64,000 bases of DNA from Piezodorus guildinii (Eukaryota; Arthropoda; Insecta; Hemiptera; Pentatomidae), in contig CM041292.1 of the NCBI GenBank assembly GCA_023052935.1, forward strand, positions 172,236,900 to 172,300,899, in the 5' to 3' direction. A program made the translations under genes and the position numbers. The notes under the pieces were generated by a model. That model worked only from the letters and a program-made list of their open reading frames with translations. It was not told the origin of the DNA and ran no database searches. Positions 1-12,274 of the stretch are shown here, one piece after another; positions within the stretch are counted from its first letter, which is position 1; each line of letters begins with the position of its first letter.

Positions 1-1470
1 AAATATTTTATATTTCAAGACCCCTAGGTATTGAGGAGGAAACCGTTTCTAAAACAGTCAATTTCCTATCCAAAGAAGGTCTACGGATAAACAAAGAAAT
101 TGTATTTACTTTTAATTATTTAAGTTTCTAATCTAATACTATATATAAATACCCTCTTAATTATTGCTACCACTAACTTCTTTATTAACTTAAGTTAAAT
201 TTATTATTAATTTACTTTTTTTCAAATGATTTAATGTTATAGTTCTCTCCAATTGAAAAAAAAAAAGGTGTTGACCAACAACATGTCTTTAATGCCAAAT
301 AATTAACATACTAAACAAAATCATAATCAAGTATAAAAAAAAAAAAAAATTCTAATTGTCACTATCATAACTAGACTGTTTTCATCTATCTGTGACTATG
401 AAATTATAAAATAAATTTTTCATGCAAAAAAAAAAAAAAAAAAATTGCTAAAAAGATAGACAGGGAAGAAGAGGAGTGACGATGGACCCCTTGAAAATGG
501 TTGGCACGAATAAAAATCAAAGTAAAAAAAGTTATTAGAATAAAAATGTGGTTAGTGTTTTTACTTCTAGGCACGTACTTCATATTTGAAATTAAAAGTA
601 AATATACAGTGTTTGAAAAAAATATTTTCGGCCATTTCCTTCTGAAAATGATTTTCAACCTGCTTGTGCCTCTCCTAATTCTGGCTATACCCATTAAACA
701 ACTAGGATACAGCTGGACAGTGCCCAAATTGCTACAAATGAAAACAAATGGTCTTGTACAATACAAAAGCAGTTTTCTAATAATTTGTATTAGCCCCGAA
801 AAGACTTTGGCTTTCAACATTATCCTCATCTACTAAATCCTGTCAAATGTGTGTTTTTTCCATCTCCTCATCCCTAACCAGCACAGCACTACATCATCAT
901 CATAAAGTTTAATTCATTCTCAATAACAAATAATGTGGTCCACATTTATTTTCACCAAACAATACATCATCACCACTACACGAGACTCCTCTGCAGCTAA
1001 AGTAATATTGAGAAATGAACCAACTCTAATACAAAAGATAATTTCTGTATTGTAGATTGATGTTTAATAAACAGGATAAATCGATTAATTCAACCACACT
1101 ATCAAGCGATTCCTTTTTCTTACTTAACTGAAACAGATTCCATCTTTACCTCTATTTTTAAACCTCTGATAGCCTCTCTCCAGTACTGTTTAAAATAGTC
1201 CTAGACAAAGTTGGACAAACAAGGATATGTGGAAGAGCAATGATGTTGGTGCAACAGTAGAAAGTAAAAACAAACAAATCAATGTAGATGCCTGGCATTC
1301 GCAAACAATCTGGCCCTAATGGCGGAAACTGAAAGTGAAGCAATAGAACAGTTGAACACTTTGAAATAAATAGCTGAAAGGACCGCTTTCAGATATTGTT
1401 TGAGAAAACAAAACTGATAACTACAAAAAAAAAAAACTTTTAAAATAAAATAGTTGAGACAAAGTACAGG
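1..1470. other. AT-rich interval, no supported gene
   Basis: Mostly low-complexity AT-rich sequence with A-runs near 255, 340 and 427-443. An open frame covers 501-836 on the plus strand and an overlapping one covers 404-829 on the minus strand. Neither has a recognisable domain, splice context or family resemblance, so neither is called. The A-run at 427 follows an AATAAA-type stretch and may be the tail of an old plus-strand retroposon. Confidence 0.5.
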
Positions 1471-1479
1471 AGAATTAAA

Positions 1480-2185
1480 GTAACAAGCAAATTCAAGTCC
1501 CTGGAGGAAATTATATTTAGCAATGGATTGAAGAAAGTAAGATCGGAAGAAGAAAATAACAATATTGGAAAAGACTAAGCTTAAGTAATTTATGCAATTA
1601 AAGGCTTGTCACAAAGCGGAGATAAAACACTACAATAGGGTTGAAAGCAGGTGATACTGTACGGATTGGAAACCACTTCTCTTCTGTACCTAAAGAAAAT
1701 TTTAGGAATAGAAAGAAAAATAATATTAATAGGAATTTACCGCCCAATGAAGACACAGAAGACACAGGAGCGCTATAGATTGAGATTCAATAGGGAAATA
1801 TACAAAGAAATAAATGATTTGGGAACGAGCATGAGAATAAGATTAGGATTCTACTAGCATATGGGGGTGGGAATGCTCCCAAAACATTAAATAGAGAATT
1901 ATTCTGTGAAATGAGAGAATAGAAGAGTGCTGGGGGGCACATCAAACAGATGAGGGAAGAAACGAAAAGACTGAAAATAACAGACTAAGACGGTTTAGAT
2001 AGAGATTACTATGGGAAAAGACTAAAAGAAATTGGGGTTCTTGAGGAAAGAGAGATGCGAGAAAAGTAGTGGCGTGGACCGAAGAAAGAAGGAAGGCGAA
2101 ATAGAATAGAATGAGGAAAATATGGGAGGAAAGAAACAAGGAGGGGTGGGGTATGAAGGGATGTAGGGTAGTGATATTTTCCTGG
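1480..2185 (+). pseudogene. RTE-like LINE reverse transcriptase, C-terminal relic
   Basis: A decayed plus-strand relic of the C-terminal part of an RTE-type non-LTR retrotransposon protein. The seen order matches the usual RTE tail: a KFKSLEEII-like segment (usual form FKYLGSII) near 1,490-1,530, a VILYGLETT segment (usual form YGxETW) at about 1,651-1,680, then basic residues matching the RI(Y)GP...WRIRxNxE(L/I)Y region to 1,850. From about 1,990 to 2,180 frames shift, but words resembling the terminal 'G...W...A.DR..WR' block are still readable. Several stops and frameshifts make it non-functional. Two further relics of this family lie near 14.3 kb and 25.8 kb. The family call rests on remembered motif order, not a search. 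Confidence 0.6.
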
Positions 2186-2189
2186 TCTC

Positions 2190-3084
2190 TAAGGCCGTTC
2201 CACGAAAAAACGAAAACATTAATTTTAGTTAATCCGCACATATCGAACCAATTATTAATACATCAGTTTGAGGAATTAGGTACAACTAAATTTATATAAA
2301 GTTTTCATATGTTTTTATTTGTATCTTTTACTTACTTTTATTTATATGTTTCATTATCATATGCTTACTAGCTAATTATCTATTTGAATAAAGCCAAACA
2401 AACTGTACTTATTCTGTTCATTGTTAAAATTTCTTAGGAGAGAAAATGTCCCACAATAGAAATTAATTTTTATTACATTTCAAATATTTTTCAACGATTA
2501 ATAAATATTAGAGCAATGTAAATTTTTCATTCCACTTAAAAATCTTGAAAATCTGCTTTAGAGTTTTGTTAGCAATCTCAATGCACTTTAATTGTCTGTC
2601 AGAAACATCAAACATTTCTTAACCTAGCAATTAGTTAATAGGAGATGTATAGAGCTTATTTTTTTAGGGTCATAATAATAATTAAAATTATAATATGTTT
2701 TTGCGGAAAGTAACAAGTGTTTAGAATTCAAATAGGCACCGCAGAGGAAATATAAATTTATAATTATAGGAACATATAATACAGTCCAAAGCCATTTTGT
2801 AGAATAAACCACACAGAGTTGTGACTAAAAATACTTAAAAATAACACATAACACATATAAGAAGAGATATTAAACAAAGAAAAGTGTAATATTTTATGGA
2901 AGGTAATAAGTGTATGGAACATTAGAGTGTTACCAATATGTTTTCTCCTATGTGGAGCATAAAAGTATTTTTAAATTATTCAATCTGAACAGAATTTTTA
3001 GACATTGATAAATTATACGTATAATTCAAGATATGCTTTGAAAATTAAGTTATTAATAAAAGTTTTAATTAATGCTGTACTCAC
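2190..3084. other. AT-rich intron or intergenic DNA
   Basis: No exon-like or repeat-like structure was recognised. If the minus-strand rhomboid-related gene continues past its 3,085 donor, this is the start of the following intron. Confidence 0.4.
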
Positions 3085-3249
3085 TATGTTAACGAAGTCC
3101 TGAAATGTAATGGCTGAAGTGGTGTGGTGAGCTGCACGCTGTGCAAGGGCTTCCCTCTTAGCAGGAGGGACTTCTTCCGCAAACTCTGGACTGTCCAGGG
3201 CAACAGAGAGATCCTCCCACGGAATTTCTCCAAAACCCTCAGGGTCAAA
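3085..3249 (-). CDS. Internal exon, rhomboid-related protease (EF-hand-like domain)
   Basis: A 165 bp minus-strand exon encoding 55 residues, phase 0 at both ends. It begins FDPEGFGEIPWEDL and ends ITFQDFVNI. The acceptor is ttgtgtag and the donor gtgagtac, a strong consensus. DPEGFGEIPWED fits a 12-residue EF-hand loop (acidic at 1, 3 and 12, Gly at 6, Ile at 8), and the second half, from KREAL to FQDFVNI, matches the KRExL...(Y/F)QDFV pattern of the EF-hand region in RHBDL1/3- and rhomboid-4-type proteins. These are intramembrane serine proteases with a cytosolic N-terminal EF-hand domain. The catalytic transmembrane exons are not in the window. Frame and phase agree with the micro-exon at 10,256-10,279. 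The exon is sure; the family is known from motif resemblance only. Confidence 0.82.
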
Positions 3250-4424
3250 CTACACAAAGCACTCAATGAATACTATGTTCAATAAAATATTTTATTTTAG
3301 TGCAATAAAAAAAAAACATGTCATTCTAATGTAAATAAAATAATGATTCTCTAATTTCTCAATGCACTAAAAAAAATTAATTTATCAAAAAACCTAAACT
3401 ATAAATTCAACCATCAGTAAATTCACCAATACAATTTATATTTTATTAAATTTCCTTTAATTATGTTAAAAATAGTTTTGAAACAGAGTACTGAAGATTT
3501 TTGAACAGTAAATTGTTTTTTAAAGTTGTGACAAAGGCTTAGAAGCTGGCATAATAACAATAGATCTGTTCCTTCCTTGGTTACGAATAATGGTAAGACT
3601 TCTGTAGTACAATTTTTTCATTCCAACAGAGGCCAGTACAAAACAAGGGTAGAGCATAAATGTGGGAAAAGACAAAATCTGTACCAATATAAAATGGCAA
3701 TCACTGAATAAATTGAAATATATTTTAAAAATATTAAAGCAATACAATCTTTAAAAAATCAATTAGAAGTAATGCACTCAGAAACACAGGAAGATATTTT
3801 TTTATGCAATAACTATAGAAAAAAAAAAAAAAATCAATTTTTCATATTAATAAAATTGACATTAATCCATTTAATTGTAAGTTTAATTACAATTATAATT
3901 ATATTTAGAGATAAAGTTAGATTACTTGATTAAGAGTCAAATACCTTTATTTGAGACGTATAAAAACTCAAATCAAACAGTCAGATTAATAAAGAAAGTA
4001 AAACAATCAAGTTCAGCCAATCAAAAAGTTTAGTGCTGCCACCTAGCGTTTGTAGAGGTAACTACAGCTTTTTTTTATTTTATTTTTTTTTTAATAACAG
4101 TTTTGCTGAATTTTTATCAGCATAATATTTATTTTTAATACTCTCTGGAGACTAAAACCACTAAACAAAAGTTGGGTTCAGCTCATTAAATAATAGAATA
4201 AACAGCACATTTTCAAAAATATTCCTTTGATATTTTTATAGCCATGTTACCTTCTTCCTTTTGCCCTTCCCCCCCCCATACCCACCGCTACTTAAATTAT
4301 TTTTGACCCTAAAAAACTAGGCAAGTATAGTAAGTTATTAAATAAACCTAACCAGAAACTTATGTTAGTAAAAAAAAAAAAAAAAGAAGGTTGATAGATT
4401 ATACTCTATTTTAAAAAATAGAGT

Positions 4425-4712
4425 TGGCCCTACCAGGTATCACACCTTCCATGAAAAGCTCCACTCCCACTATAATCCATTACTTTCAATCCTTGCTTCC
4501 TCTTCAATTCCTGATAATCCTTCAAAGCATCTGAAAAGAAGATTGCCTCGAGACCTTCTTGTTTAGAGTTTCACTACCAAAGAGTGCTGCCAATGGGCAG
4601 TTTCTCTTCATGTTTATTTCATGTGTTATAACATTTCAGCATATTTACTTGATGTATTTTTTGTACAGTTGTAAATTTCAATAAAAAATATATTAAAAAA
4701 AAATAGAGTAAA
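4425..4712 (+). mobile_element. Jockey-like LINE, 5'-truncated 3' end
   Basis: A 5'-truncated copy holding the end of the ORF and the 3' UTR. The last readable residues include the RLPRDLL word (usual K(R)RWPRDLL) near 4,535-4,565. The 3' UTR carries the family's tgggcagttt segment and ends with AATAAA followed by an A-rich tail at about 4,681-4,705. It is the same family as the copies at 5.5, 10.4, 27.5 and 57.4 kb. Confidence 0.75.
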
Positions 4713-5454
4713 ACTTATCAAGAAGAACGAAGAAGAATTTAACAGCCAAATAAAGAATTAGAACGATAACAAGTGATTTATTGTTAATTGTTTCAATAAT
4801 TATTTAATCAATCACTATAATTAATTTACTGGATAGAGTGGAAGACTTAATTCCTTAAAATTGTATTCTGTCAAGTAGGGAGCCATGGTTGCGCAAAAAT
4901 AATCTGACGTTTTTTAGTAAACAGTTATTCAAAAATCCATACATTTTTTAACAAGTAGATGAATAATCAGATTTCTTGAACAGAATCAAAAAGTGGGAGG
5001 GTAAACTTCAAGTGATACAACTATTAAAAATGTAACATTGGTGTTTAAACATTTTAGATCAAACAAAAGAACCTTACTAACGTCGCATTCTTGCCTGATC
5101 TTGATTACTTTCATGAGGATGCTCGAACTTTGACTTATCACGAATCTTGAATAAATGTTCCAACGTTTTCGCATGTCTTTAGTTTTCTGTCTATAAGTAA
5201 GCCCCCAGCCGTTATACAAGTTAAAAAAGTTATGTTGGAAAAATGACTGACTCCTTGATTTCTTGTCTTAGACTTAGGAACGAAAATAGATGCACTACGT
5301 ATATTCCCCTTGCTTTTTAGTTGAACTGGAAAGAACCTAAAGTTTAAGATGTATAAATTAAAATAACACAGACTTTTTATTGAAATTTCATTTTACTTCA
5401 CAATTTGTTCATTGCCTAATAATTTAGTTCTTCTTATATCCAGTTGAATTTGAA

Positions 5455-5728
5455 AATCCATCCAATACCAACCTTATTTACATTTAATTCCCACCCGAAT
5501 CCTTCCGTTTCAATCCTTTCTTCCTCTTCAATTCCTGACAATCCTCAGAGGCGTCTGAAAAGGAGATGGCCCCGGGACCTTCTAGTTTAGAATATTTTTA
5601 GAGTGCTTCCATTGGGAAGCTTCTCTACATGTGTTTCATGCATTTTTATGTTCATTCAAATTTACTTGTTGTATTACTTGTTATACAGTTGTAAATTCCA
5701 ATAAATAAATATATAAAAAAAAATCTAT
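5455..5728 (+). mobile_element. Jockey-like LINE, 5'-truncated 3' end
   Basis: Another short 3' fragment of the same family. It shows PNPQRRLKRRWPRDLLV-like coding at about 5,535-5,590, the 3' UTR, an ataaataaa signal and an A-rich tail ending near 5,728. It differs at many positions from the 4.4 kb copy, so the two are separate insertions. Confidence 0.75.
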
Positions 5729-5729
5729 A

Positions 5730-7765
5730 AATATCAAATGATGAAAGCAGGAACTTTAATAATCAGATAAGATCATCAAACTATAAGATTACATCAGAGC
5801 ACAATGCTAGGTTGATGCCCCATAACAATCTAAGAACGTTGAAATTTGATATTCGAAGTTTTAGTAGAATAGCGCTATCGAAAAACTACTCCTTTTGTTT
5901 CCACATAAGTCCTTTGAATTGTAATAGCAGTAGGTAGATCAGATTAGGCATACAACAGGTCTTGATTTACATTATTAAGACCTTACCAAGTGAATATAGA
6001 GAAGATAACTTTCCACGTGTGTCGGTCACACATGGCGCATCATCAATATTGTGAGTTTTGGATCGTAGCGGAACCGTTTGGATAGAAAATCAATTACAAG
6101 CAACTCCGACTCACTCGCTAGCCACCCAAACCTACTGGTACAAACATTACTGATAGAAACACTATCATAAAACCCACCAAGGAGATTGAAACGCCTCTGG
6201 AGCAAATATCTACTTCTTCAGCAGAGATCTTCCATGCCAGGAGTACCTTAACTGGGAGGTTTATACACCCAAGAATGCAGGAGAATCCTGAAGGAGGTTT
6301 TAACTAATGACGATCAATGTTACAATATATTCCCAAAGGAAGGCATATTACTTGTAGTTAAATAAATAAAATAAACAAACAACTCGCCTTTACATAACAT
6401 AATTAATTACATTTAAAATGCGTTCTATGGAAACCTATCTCTCCTTACTACTTACCTGCTACAATAAACAGACCTTGAATTTTATGTAGGGCCGGATCTA
6501 TGTTTGCCGCTCTATTCGGGGGCATAAGAAAACAATATAAATTTAAAAAAAAATCTAAAAACCAGCCACGTATCTTCTTTTTAGGTCCCATCGGGATTAA
6601 AACTCTGGTTTTAGATTATAGGCATATTTCAGTAACACAATATTTCGAGGTCATATTAACAGATAAGAATAGTCATAATGTTAGGAAATTTACAATTATT
6701 TTAAATATAATATAGACTAGCGAATGGCAGCTGATATGGTAATATGATAATATTTGTAGTTCATAGGATTTAATATCATGTTGGAAATTCACTTCTCTAT
6801 AATTAATGGTTGGTTGACGCAACAAGTAGTGGAAAAATATTTACATTTCAAGAGCTTAAGATAAGTCTAAACAGCTGGTGGTTGCAACAAGTAGCTGGGA
6901 AAAGTAACAGGTTACTAATTAAAAGCAATGGTAATTTTCCTATCCTTTGAGCTTTTATAAGAGACTCAAATATAAATATAAAAGCTCCTTATTTTTTTTA
7001 AATCAGAAAGTATGAGAAGAATTACCTGCACTAACAAGGTATTATTATTTTTATTTGTTTCTCGGTAATCGACTCCCATTATAATAATATAAAAATAATA
7101 ATGACTAATAAAGCTCAATAGAGACAAAATATACAAATGTTAATTATTGTCAATTGAATATTAACTTTTATTATTTAATAAAAAAACACTCACTACCATG
7201 TGTGAAAATAGGACAAGACTATTAGTAGCCTGTATGACCAGGGGCTATTATCAAAATTACGGTCCTATAAAAAACAGTTCTTCAGATAAGGATAGCCTGA
7301 CGGTTCAGGCGTTTAAAAACCTGCAATTAATTCATTTAATATTCGAACTATAATTAAGTTAATTTGTTAGATAATGTTTAGAAAAAGTAAAAAAATCGGA
7401 TGCGCGCATCACACAACTTCACTAATTGAAATAAATTTTAAATACTTATTTTTAGTTTTTGAGAAATATTTAGATTCCATCAAAGAAAATAAGAAATTAT
7501 AGTTTTAAAAATCAAGTAAATGTAAGCAACAAATGTGAAGAGAAACAAGGGAATGGTAGGTCTCTAATTCGATATATAAAATTGATTGTCTGAAGATGGG
7601 GAGTCAATCTCTCAAAGTTACCAGTAGGTACGTTATAAGTATAATTATTTTTATAATGGAAGTCATTAAAAATAAATTATTTTTATAGGTACATAATTAA
7701 AATATTCTAAAACCTCTCCAATAATTCAACATTCTTAACTTATATTCATAAAGCTTAAACCATAT
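5730..7765. other. Intronic/AT-rich DNA, nothing assigned
   Basis: No gene was recognised. A stretch at 5,990-6,310 is less AT-rich and shows no repeat resemblance inside the window, but it gives no convincing splice-bounded exon. The open frame at 6,500-6,715 has no family resemblance. Confidence 0.4.
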
Positions 7766-7767
7766 AT

Positions 7768-8800
7768 TCCGTAAGCCAGCAACGAAAACTGCAACTCACT
7801 TTACCAAAATTTTCAGTATGTTTTATGCAAAGCATCTATCATGTTAAAGCAAAAAATACACGTCTGCCAACTCAAAACAGGTGGATTACAAAATGGCGGC
7901 CATTCAAAAAAGGGAATATCAAGAAATATCAGTCTTTTCTAACATTATTATGGATACTATCATGGAAACGGCTCGTCCTATGTGGATAACCCTTATAACA
8001 ATTAATATATAAAATTAAATTACCTTTAATTTGAGTTTTGAAACACATTTGTATGACTAATAGTTAAGGAAATATGGTTCTTACAAAAAACGGAAACCGA
8101 GAAACTTCTTATTTTTGTCATTAATTTAGTTAATATCATGCAAATGGCAGTTCCTAAAAATATAATGGTAATAAACTACTTTACGAGGTATACAATTAGC
8201 TTTAATTTCAGTAGTAATAGTAATCCATAGGTCTAATACTCACCGACATAATGTCAGTGCAATAGTTACATGGGTGAAAATTTTTCCCTAAAATTCCAAT
8301 TTTGAAACACGTCTGCCGCGGCTTCCCACCCACTTTTGTCTGCCAGAATAGCGTCGTTTGGTTCGTAATATCGCCTAGTATAATGATGTCAAAAGGAAAA
8401 TCCTGGTCAAATGAATCATAATTATAATAATAATAATTATGTTAGAACAGAGTGATATCACGGTTTTCGAAAAAATGTTTTTGTTTTTTGTAATACCTAT
8501 ATATCGTTGAATATTAGACATACAAATGTCTTTTACCACTCAAACGAAAGCTTATCAAATACTTGATGATTTACTTTATAACGATTATCTTCATAGGATT
8601 AGCCGTTTCCATGATAATAACCATAAATATGTTAAAAAATAGTGATATTCCCTTTTGGAATGGCTGCCATTTTGTAATTCACCCGTTTCGAGTTGGCACA
8701 CGTGTATTTTTTCTTTACTATGATAGATGCTTTGTATAAAACATAATAAAATTTTGGTAAAATGGGTTGCATTTTTCGTTGCTGGCTCACGGACTAAAAG
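7768..8800. mobile_element. Fold-back element with ~220 bp terminal inverted repeats
   Basis: Positions about 7,768-7,990 recur as a diverged reverse complement at about 8,580-8,795. Shared words include ccagcaacgaaaa, accaaaatttt, gcaaagcatctatcat, acacgt(g/c)tgccaactc, acaaaatggc and catggaaacggct. About 590 bp of AT-rich, non-coding DNA lies between the arms. No transposase is seen, so it reads as a non-autonomous fold-back or long-TIR DNA element. Exact ends and target duplication were not established. Confidence 0.7.
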
Positions 8801-8937
8801 GCATAACATTAAAAAAAAGTAAAGACAAATACTTGAAGAAAATGGGCCATGGATCTAAACTAATTGTGATCCGATGATGCGAGGTCAGGAATATATGAGG
8901 TATGAGGCAGCAGTTCGAAGCAATGAAGTTCTTTAAA

Positions 8938-9222
8938 CATTTCTTTGTTTCGACCGAAGGTGTAAGCTGATGGCATGTACGCGAGCACTTGTTGACGGGT
9001 TTGACTCAGCTGCTTTCTTCAGAGCCTCATCAATATCCATTAATGGTCACCCAGGGCCATTCTTCCTCTCCATCGTCGTATCTCCACTGCTAAATTTGTT
9101 AGAGCAACGCCTCGCTGTGTGCTGGTTAAGGACACCTGCCTCTTCATATTTAAGAATTTCACGAGTTGTTTCAGCAGCTCTGAAATTTTTTCCCGAAATA
9201 CCATAAAATTATGAGAATTTCG
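8938..9222 (-). pseudogene. Mariner-like transposase N-terminal (HTH) relic
   Basis: Minus-strand translation gives GISGKNFRAAETTREILKY, then ARRCSNKFSSGDTTMERK, then DIDEALKKAAESNPSTSAR. This follows the order of the paired helix-turn-helix region of mariner transposases (AxxAxxxI... RxxxW/CxxKFxSGDxxxExxxxxGRP...IDxxAL..xxExNPxxSxR). A stop replaces the Arg of GRP-type (GPG-stop-P), and the catalytic DDE/D part is absent, so this is a truncated pseudogene. It lies just outside the fold-back element. The family is inferred from motif layout. Confidence 0.7.
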
Positions 9223-9224
9223 GA

Positions 9225-10255
9225 GAACAATGCCATGTTTCTACTTTGAAACAAATAACTAAACTGAGGCTTTTTTGAAGAGAATGCTCTAAAGGGATTA
9301 TTACTATTATAGTATTGTTGTAGGTATTAAATAGGATTAAAATGTTGACAGTCTTCTGAAATCTTGAATTTTATAAAACGGTCATATTATTATTATTATA
9401 ATTTTTTTAATTTTTTTTTTATACACCCTATTATATTCTTCAGAATTTAACACACTATGAATCATACGATAAAAAATCATAACAAACATTCATCTTTTTG
9501 CGTTTTTCGTTACCCTCCACGTCTTTATTAGTTATGTTAGATAATCTTTCCCTTTTAATAAATCCTTTAAATTTTCAAGGGTCCAGTATGTATCTAGAAT
9601 ATCATTCTAATTCATGGAAACGTATTTCTAGAACAAAAAGTATTTCTCCAAAATTATCATAATGTTTTGGATGTGATATCAGGCTAGGAAAGAGGATTCA
9701 ATGAGAAAAGGAATTAATAAACATTATATGATGTTGAAGTGTAGATAGAATACAATTCTGAATGGAGGATAAATATATTGGATAGGATTGGAAGAAGACT
9801 TGTTCTATTTTTTATTTTATATCATTCCGGGGAAAATCAAACAACTGAGGTTTGATTACACCATAAGGTTCAGATCTATAGCTGATTAAGTTCCATGTAA
9901 CTAGCGATTCGTCATGTTATCAGTTTCCTTGCAAGCTAGGTTCCCATAAGGTCAACATCTTATCGTAAGAGGCTTCGATATCAAGGAGGATAATTAGATT
10001 TGGAGAATTTAAAACCATCAGTAAAATCAAGGTTCCGATGTAGTGGAGTTTGAGACAACATTAGATTAAATAAGCTGTGATCAAAAGAAAGCTCCTCTTG
10101 GGATTTCAAAGAGATGAAATAGTATAGAGAACCTATATCGATATTGATGTCAAAGGGAAGATTGACGTAAATCTATAAGAGTAACGAAACCTGTTTATTT
10201 ACGTATCATCATTCATTATCTTAGACCAATTAACCAGCAGTGTTTTCATACTCAC
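9225..10255. other. Intronic DNA, nothing assigned
   Basis: AT-rich sequence of the presumed rhomboid-gene intron, with no supported feature apart from T-runs near 9,400. Confidence 0.4.
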
Positions 10256-10279
10256 TTTATCAAACAGCGTCCGCCATTT
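10256..10279 (-). CDS. 24 bp micro-exon, rhomboid-related gene
   Basis: An eight-codon exon, KWRTLFDK, with a perfect acceptor (ttttcattttcag) directly before it and the donor gtgagtatg directly after. Both boundaries are phase 0. Joined to the exon at 3,085-3,249 it supplies the entering helix of the EF-hand: WRTLFDK followed by FDPEGFGEI. It also joins in phase to the exon at 13,266-13,369. It is far below usual gene-finder minimum lengths. The evidence is splice consensus plus exact continuity of the protein motif; transcript support would settle it. Confidence 0.78.
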
Positions 10280-10385
10280 CTGAAAATGAAAAAGTAAAGC
10301 AATAAGATATTTCATAATATAAATACTAATATTATCTTAATAACTATATTGAGTAATATAATTAGCAGTTACTGTATCAAAATAC

Positions 10386-11448
10386 AATTTTTTTTATTCT
10401 TTTATTGAAATTTACAACTGTACAATTTACATAGTACAAAGTAAATGTGCTATTTACAGACAAATGGCTTGAAAAAGACATGATAAGAATTTACCCAGCG
10501 GTAGAACTTCAATGTTTATTTGTTCAGCAGCTCTCGAGGCCACCGTCTTTTAAGACGCCTCGGAGGATTATCGGGAATATATATCGATGAGAGGATACGG
10601 ACAAGCGGGTTTGTATGGTTGGGTATTTTGGAATGAAAGGAGGTGTATCTTTTTTGGGCGATTTCTGTAACTAGTGGGATATTCAGGTCTCTATGGATGA
10701 GTTTGTTGGTAACAAAGTAAGGAGCGTCTAGGATTTGGCGAAGGATTTTGGATTGCAAGGATTGGATGCGGGAGGAATTCGATGGCTTAGTGGAGCCCCA
10801 TAGCTCTATGCCATAAGTCCAGATAGGTCTAATAATGGTTGTGTAAATGAGTTTTTTGGAGTAAAGAGGGAGTTTTGATCGTTTGTCAAGGAAGTGTTTT
10901 AATAGTCAATATCTACGAGCAGTTTCTTGTCGTTAAAGTCTTGTATGAGGATTCCATGTAAGGCGTTTGTCAAGATGAAGTCCAAGGTATCGTATTTGTT
11001 CTGCAGTGATGAGTGGGGTATGATTAAAGAAAACAACGGGATAGGAAGTCATAGGTTTACGTCTTAGAGTGAAGGTGATTTGGTGAGATTTATTTTGATT
11101 CTCCAATTGTGACAACATTCTGCAATGGCGGATACATGGTTCTGTAGAAATTGGGAAGCAACAATAGGACCATTATTAACGGATAGCATACATGTGTCGT
11201 CAGCGTAAGTAGAGAGGACAGTGCTTGGATGGATAGGGATATCAGCTGTATGTGTAGAGGATTGGGCCTAGGATACTACCTTGAGGTACACCGGCTGACT
11301 GATTGAATACTGAGGAGTAGGAGCGGTTTTGATTAACTTTAAAGGTTCTATCTGAAAGGTAGGAGCGGATTATTAGGAAATATGTCGGAGATAGGAATTT
11401 GCGGAGTTTGTAGAGCAGACCTGGATGCCAACTTCAAATGCAATTTAA
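10386..11448 (-). pseudogene. Jockey-like LINE, 5'-truncated reverse transcriptase
   Basis: The longest copy of the window's main LINE family. Reading on the minus strand from about 11,420 it shows a LSDRTFKV segment, the RT motif AGVPQGSILGPIL, then the catalytic YADD at about 11,185-11,195. Next come WRIKINL(T/N)KSHQITFTLRRKP, IRYLGLHLDKRLTW, the C-terminal SKILRQILDAPYFVTNKLIH and the terminal RRLKRRWPRELL. The 3' UTR ends with AATAAA plus an A-rich tail at about 10,386-10,410. A stop lies between motif AGVPQGS and YADD, and frameshifts occur near 10,890 and 11,110. Its 5' end abuts a minus-strand SINE-1 copy. Confidence 0.85.
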
Positions 11449-11735
11449 GTTTGTTTGTTTATTTAACGTCACTTTATGCTACTATGGCTAATCGGACGAT
11501 GTTACAGAGTCCTGAATTTTGCCTATCCAGATTTTATTAGGATAGGGATCTTTAACGAGTGCCTGACATCGCTCGGCATAGGCTCGGAACCACCTTTTAA
11601 CGTTCCCTTCGAAGGACGGCATAACTAAGGATTTTTTACTCCCATTAAAAAAATCCTAGGACCAACTGCGGGTTTGAACCCGTGACCTTTGGCAAAAGAG
11701 GCTGTAATGCTAGCCACCCTGCTACCGGTGATCTC
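11449..11735 (-). mobile_element. SINE-1 (tRNA-derived), near full length
   Basis: The tRNA-like head is at the right (on plus it reads as the complement of box B, gggtttgaaccc, near 11,670-11,685, and of box A near 11,712). The conserved body follows, and the tail is ttaaataaacaaa (complement at 11,449-11,470). It is one of about eleven SINE-1 copies in the window. Confidence 0.85.
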
Positions 11736-12274
11736 TACAATTTAAGTAACAATGGATGATTTTAATTTAGGAAATATGTTATTATTTTGGCCTGTTAGAG
11801 GATGCTATTAAGAAAAATACATATAATATTATTCTGAAGCATAACTAGACCCATTTGAACGTATTTTTACTATGACTTCAGTTAAAAAAAATATATTAGG
11901 CTTCGAATTATTCATATTATATCTCTGTGGTTGGCTATTGTAATAATTTCCGAGAGACAAGAGTTTGGGTTCACAATGAATATATTCAACTTTTTCTGGA
12001 TCCATAAAAAATTTTATTTTTATAAGAACACTAGACAAATGTGTTCATTATCTGGTCCGTGAGGAGAAATTAAATTGTTAAACTATAACAAGTATAACTT
12101 ATTAAACCCATTTAATTCCAATTATAAGAAGACAATTTTACCAATGGTAAAAATTAATTACATTCTGCTTCATAATAGAAAAAAAAGTATTTGTTTTGGA
12201 ACGTTAAATAGCCCTTAGATCGTTATGAGAATAATTAAATATTAAAAAAAAACTTTTAAGAAATTTAAATTTCA

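Noticed and set aside
404..836. Overlapping frames of 141 and 111 codons
   Set aside because: They overlap on opposite strands in AT-rich DNA with no recognised domain; at most a repeat relic.
8591..8809. 72-codon minus-strand frame
   Set aside because: It is the right arm of the fold-back element; the left arm shows the same text with stops and frameshifts.
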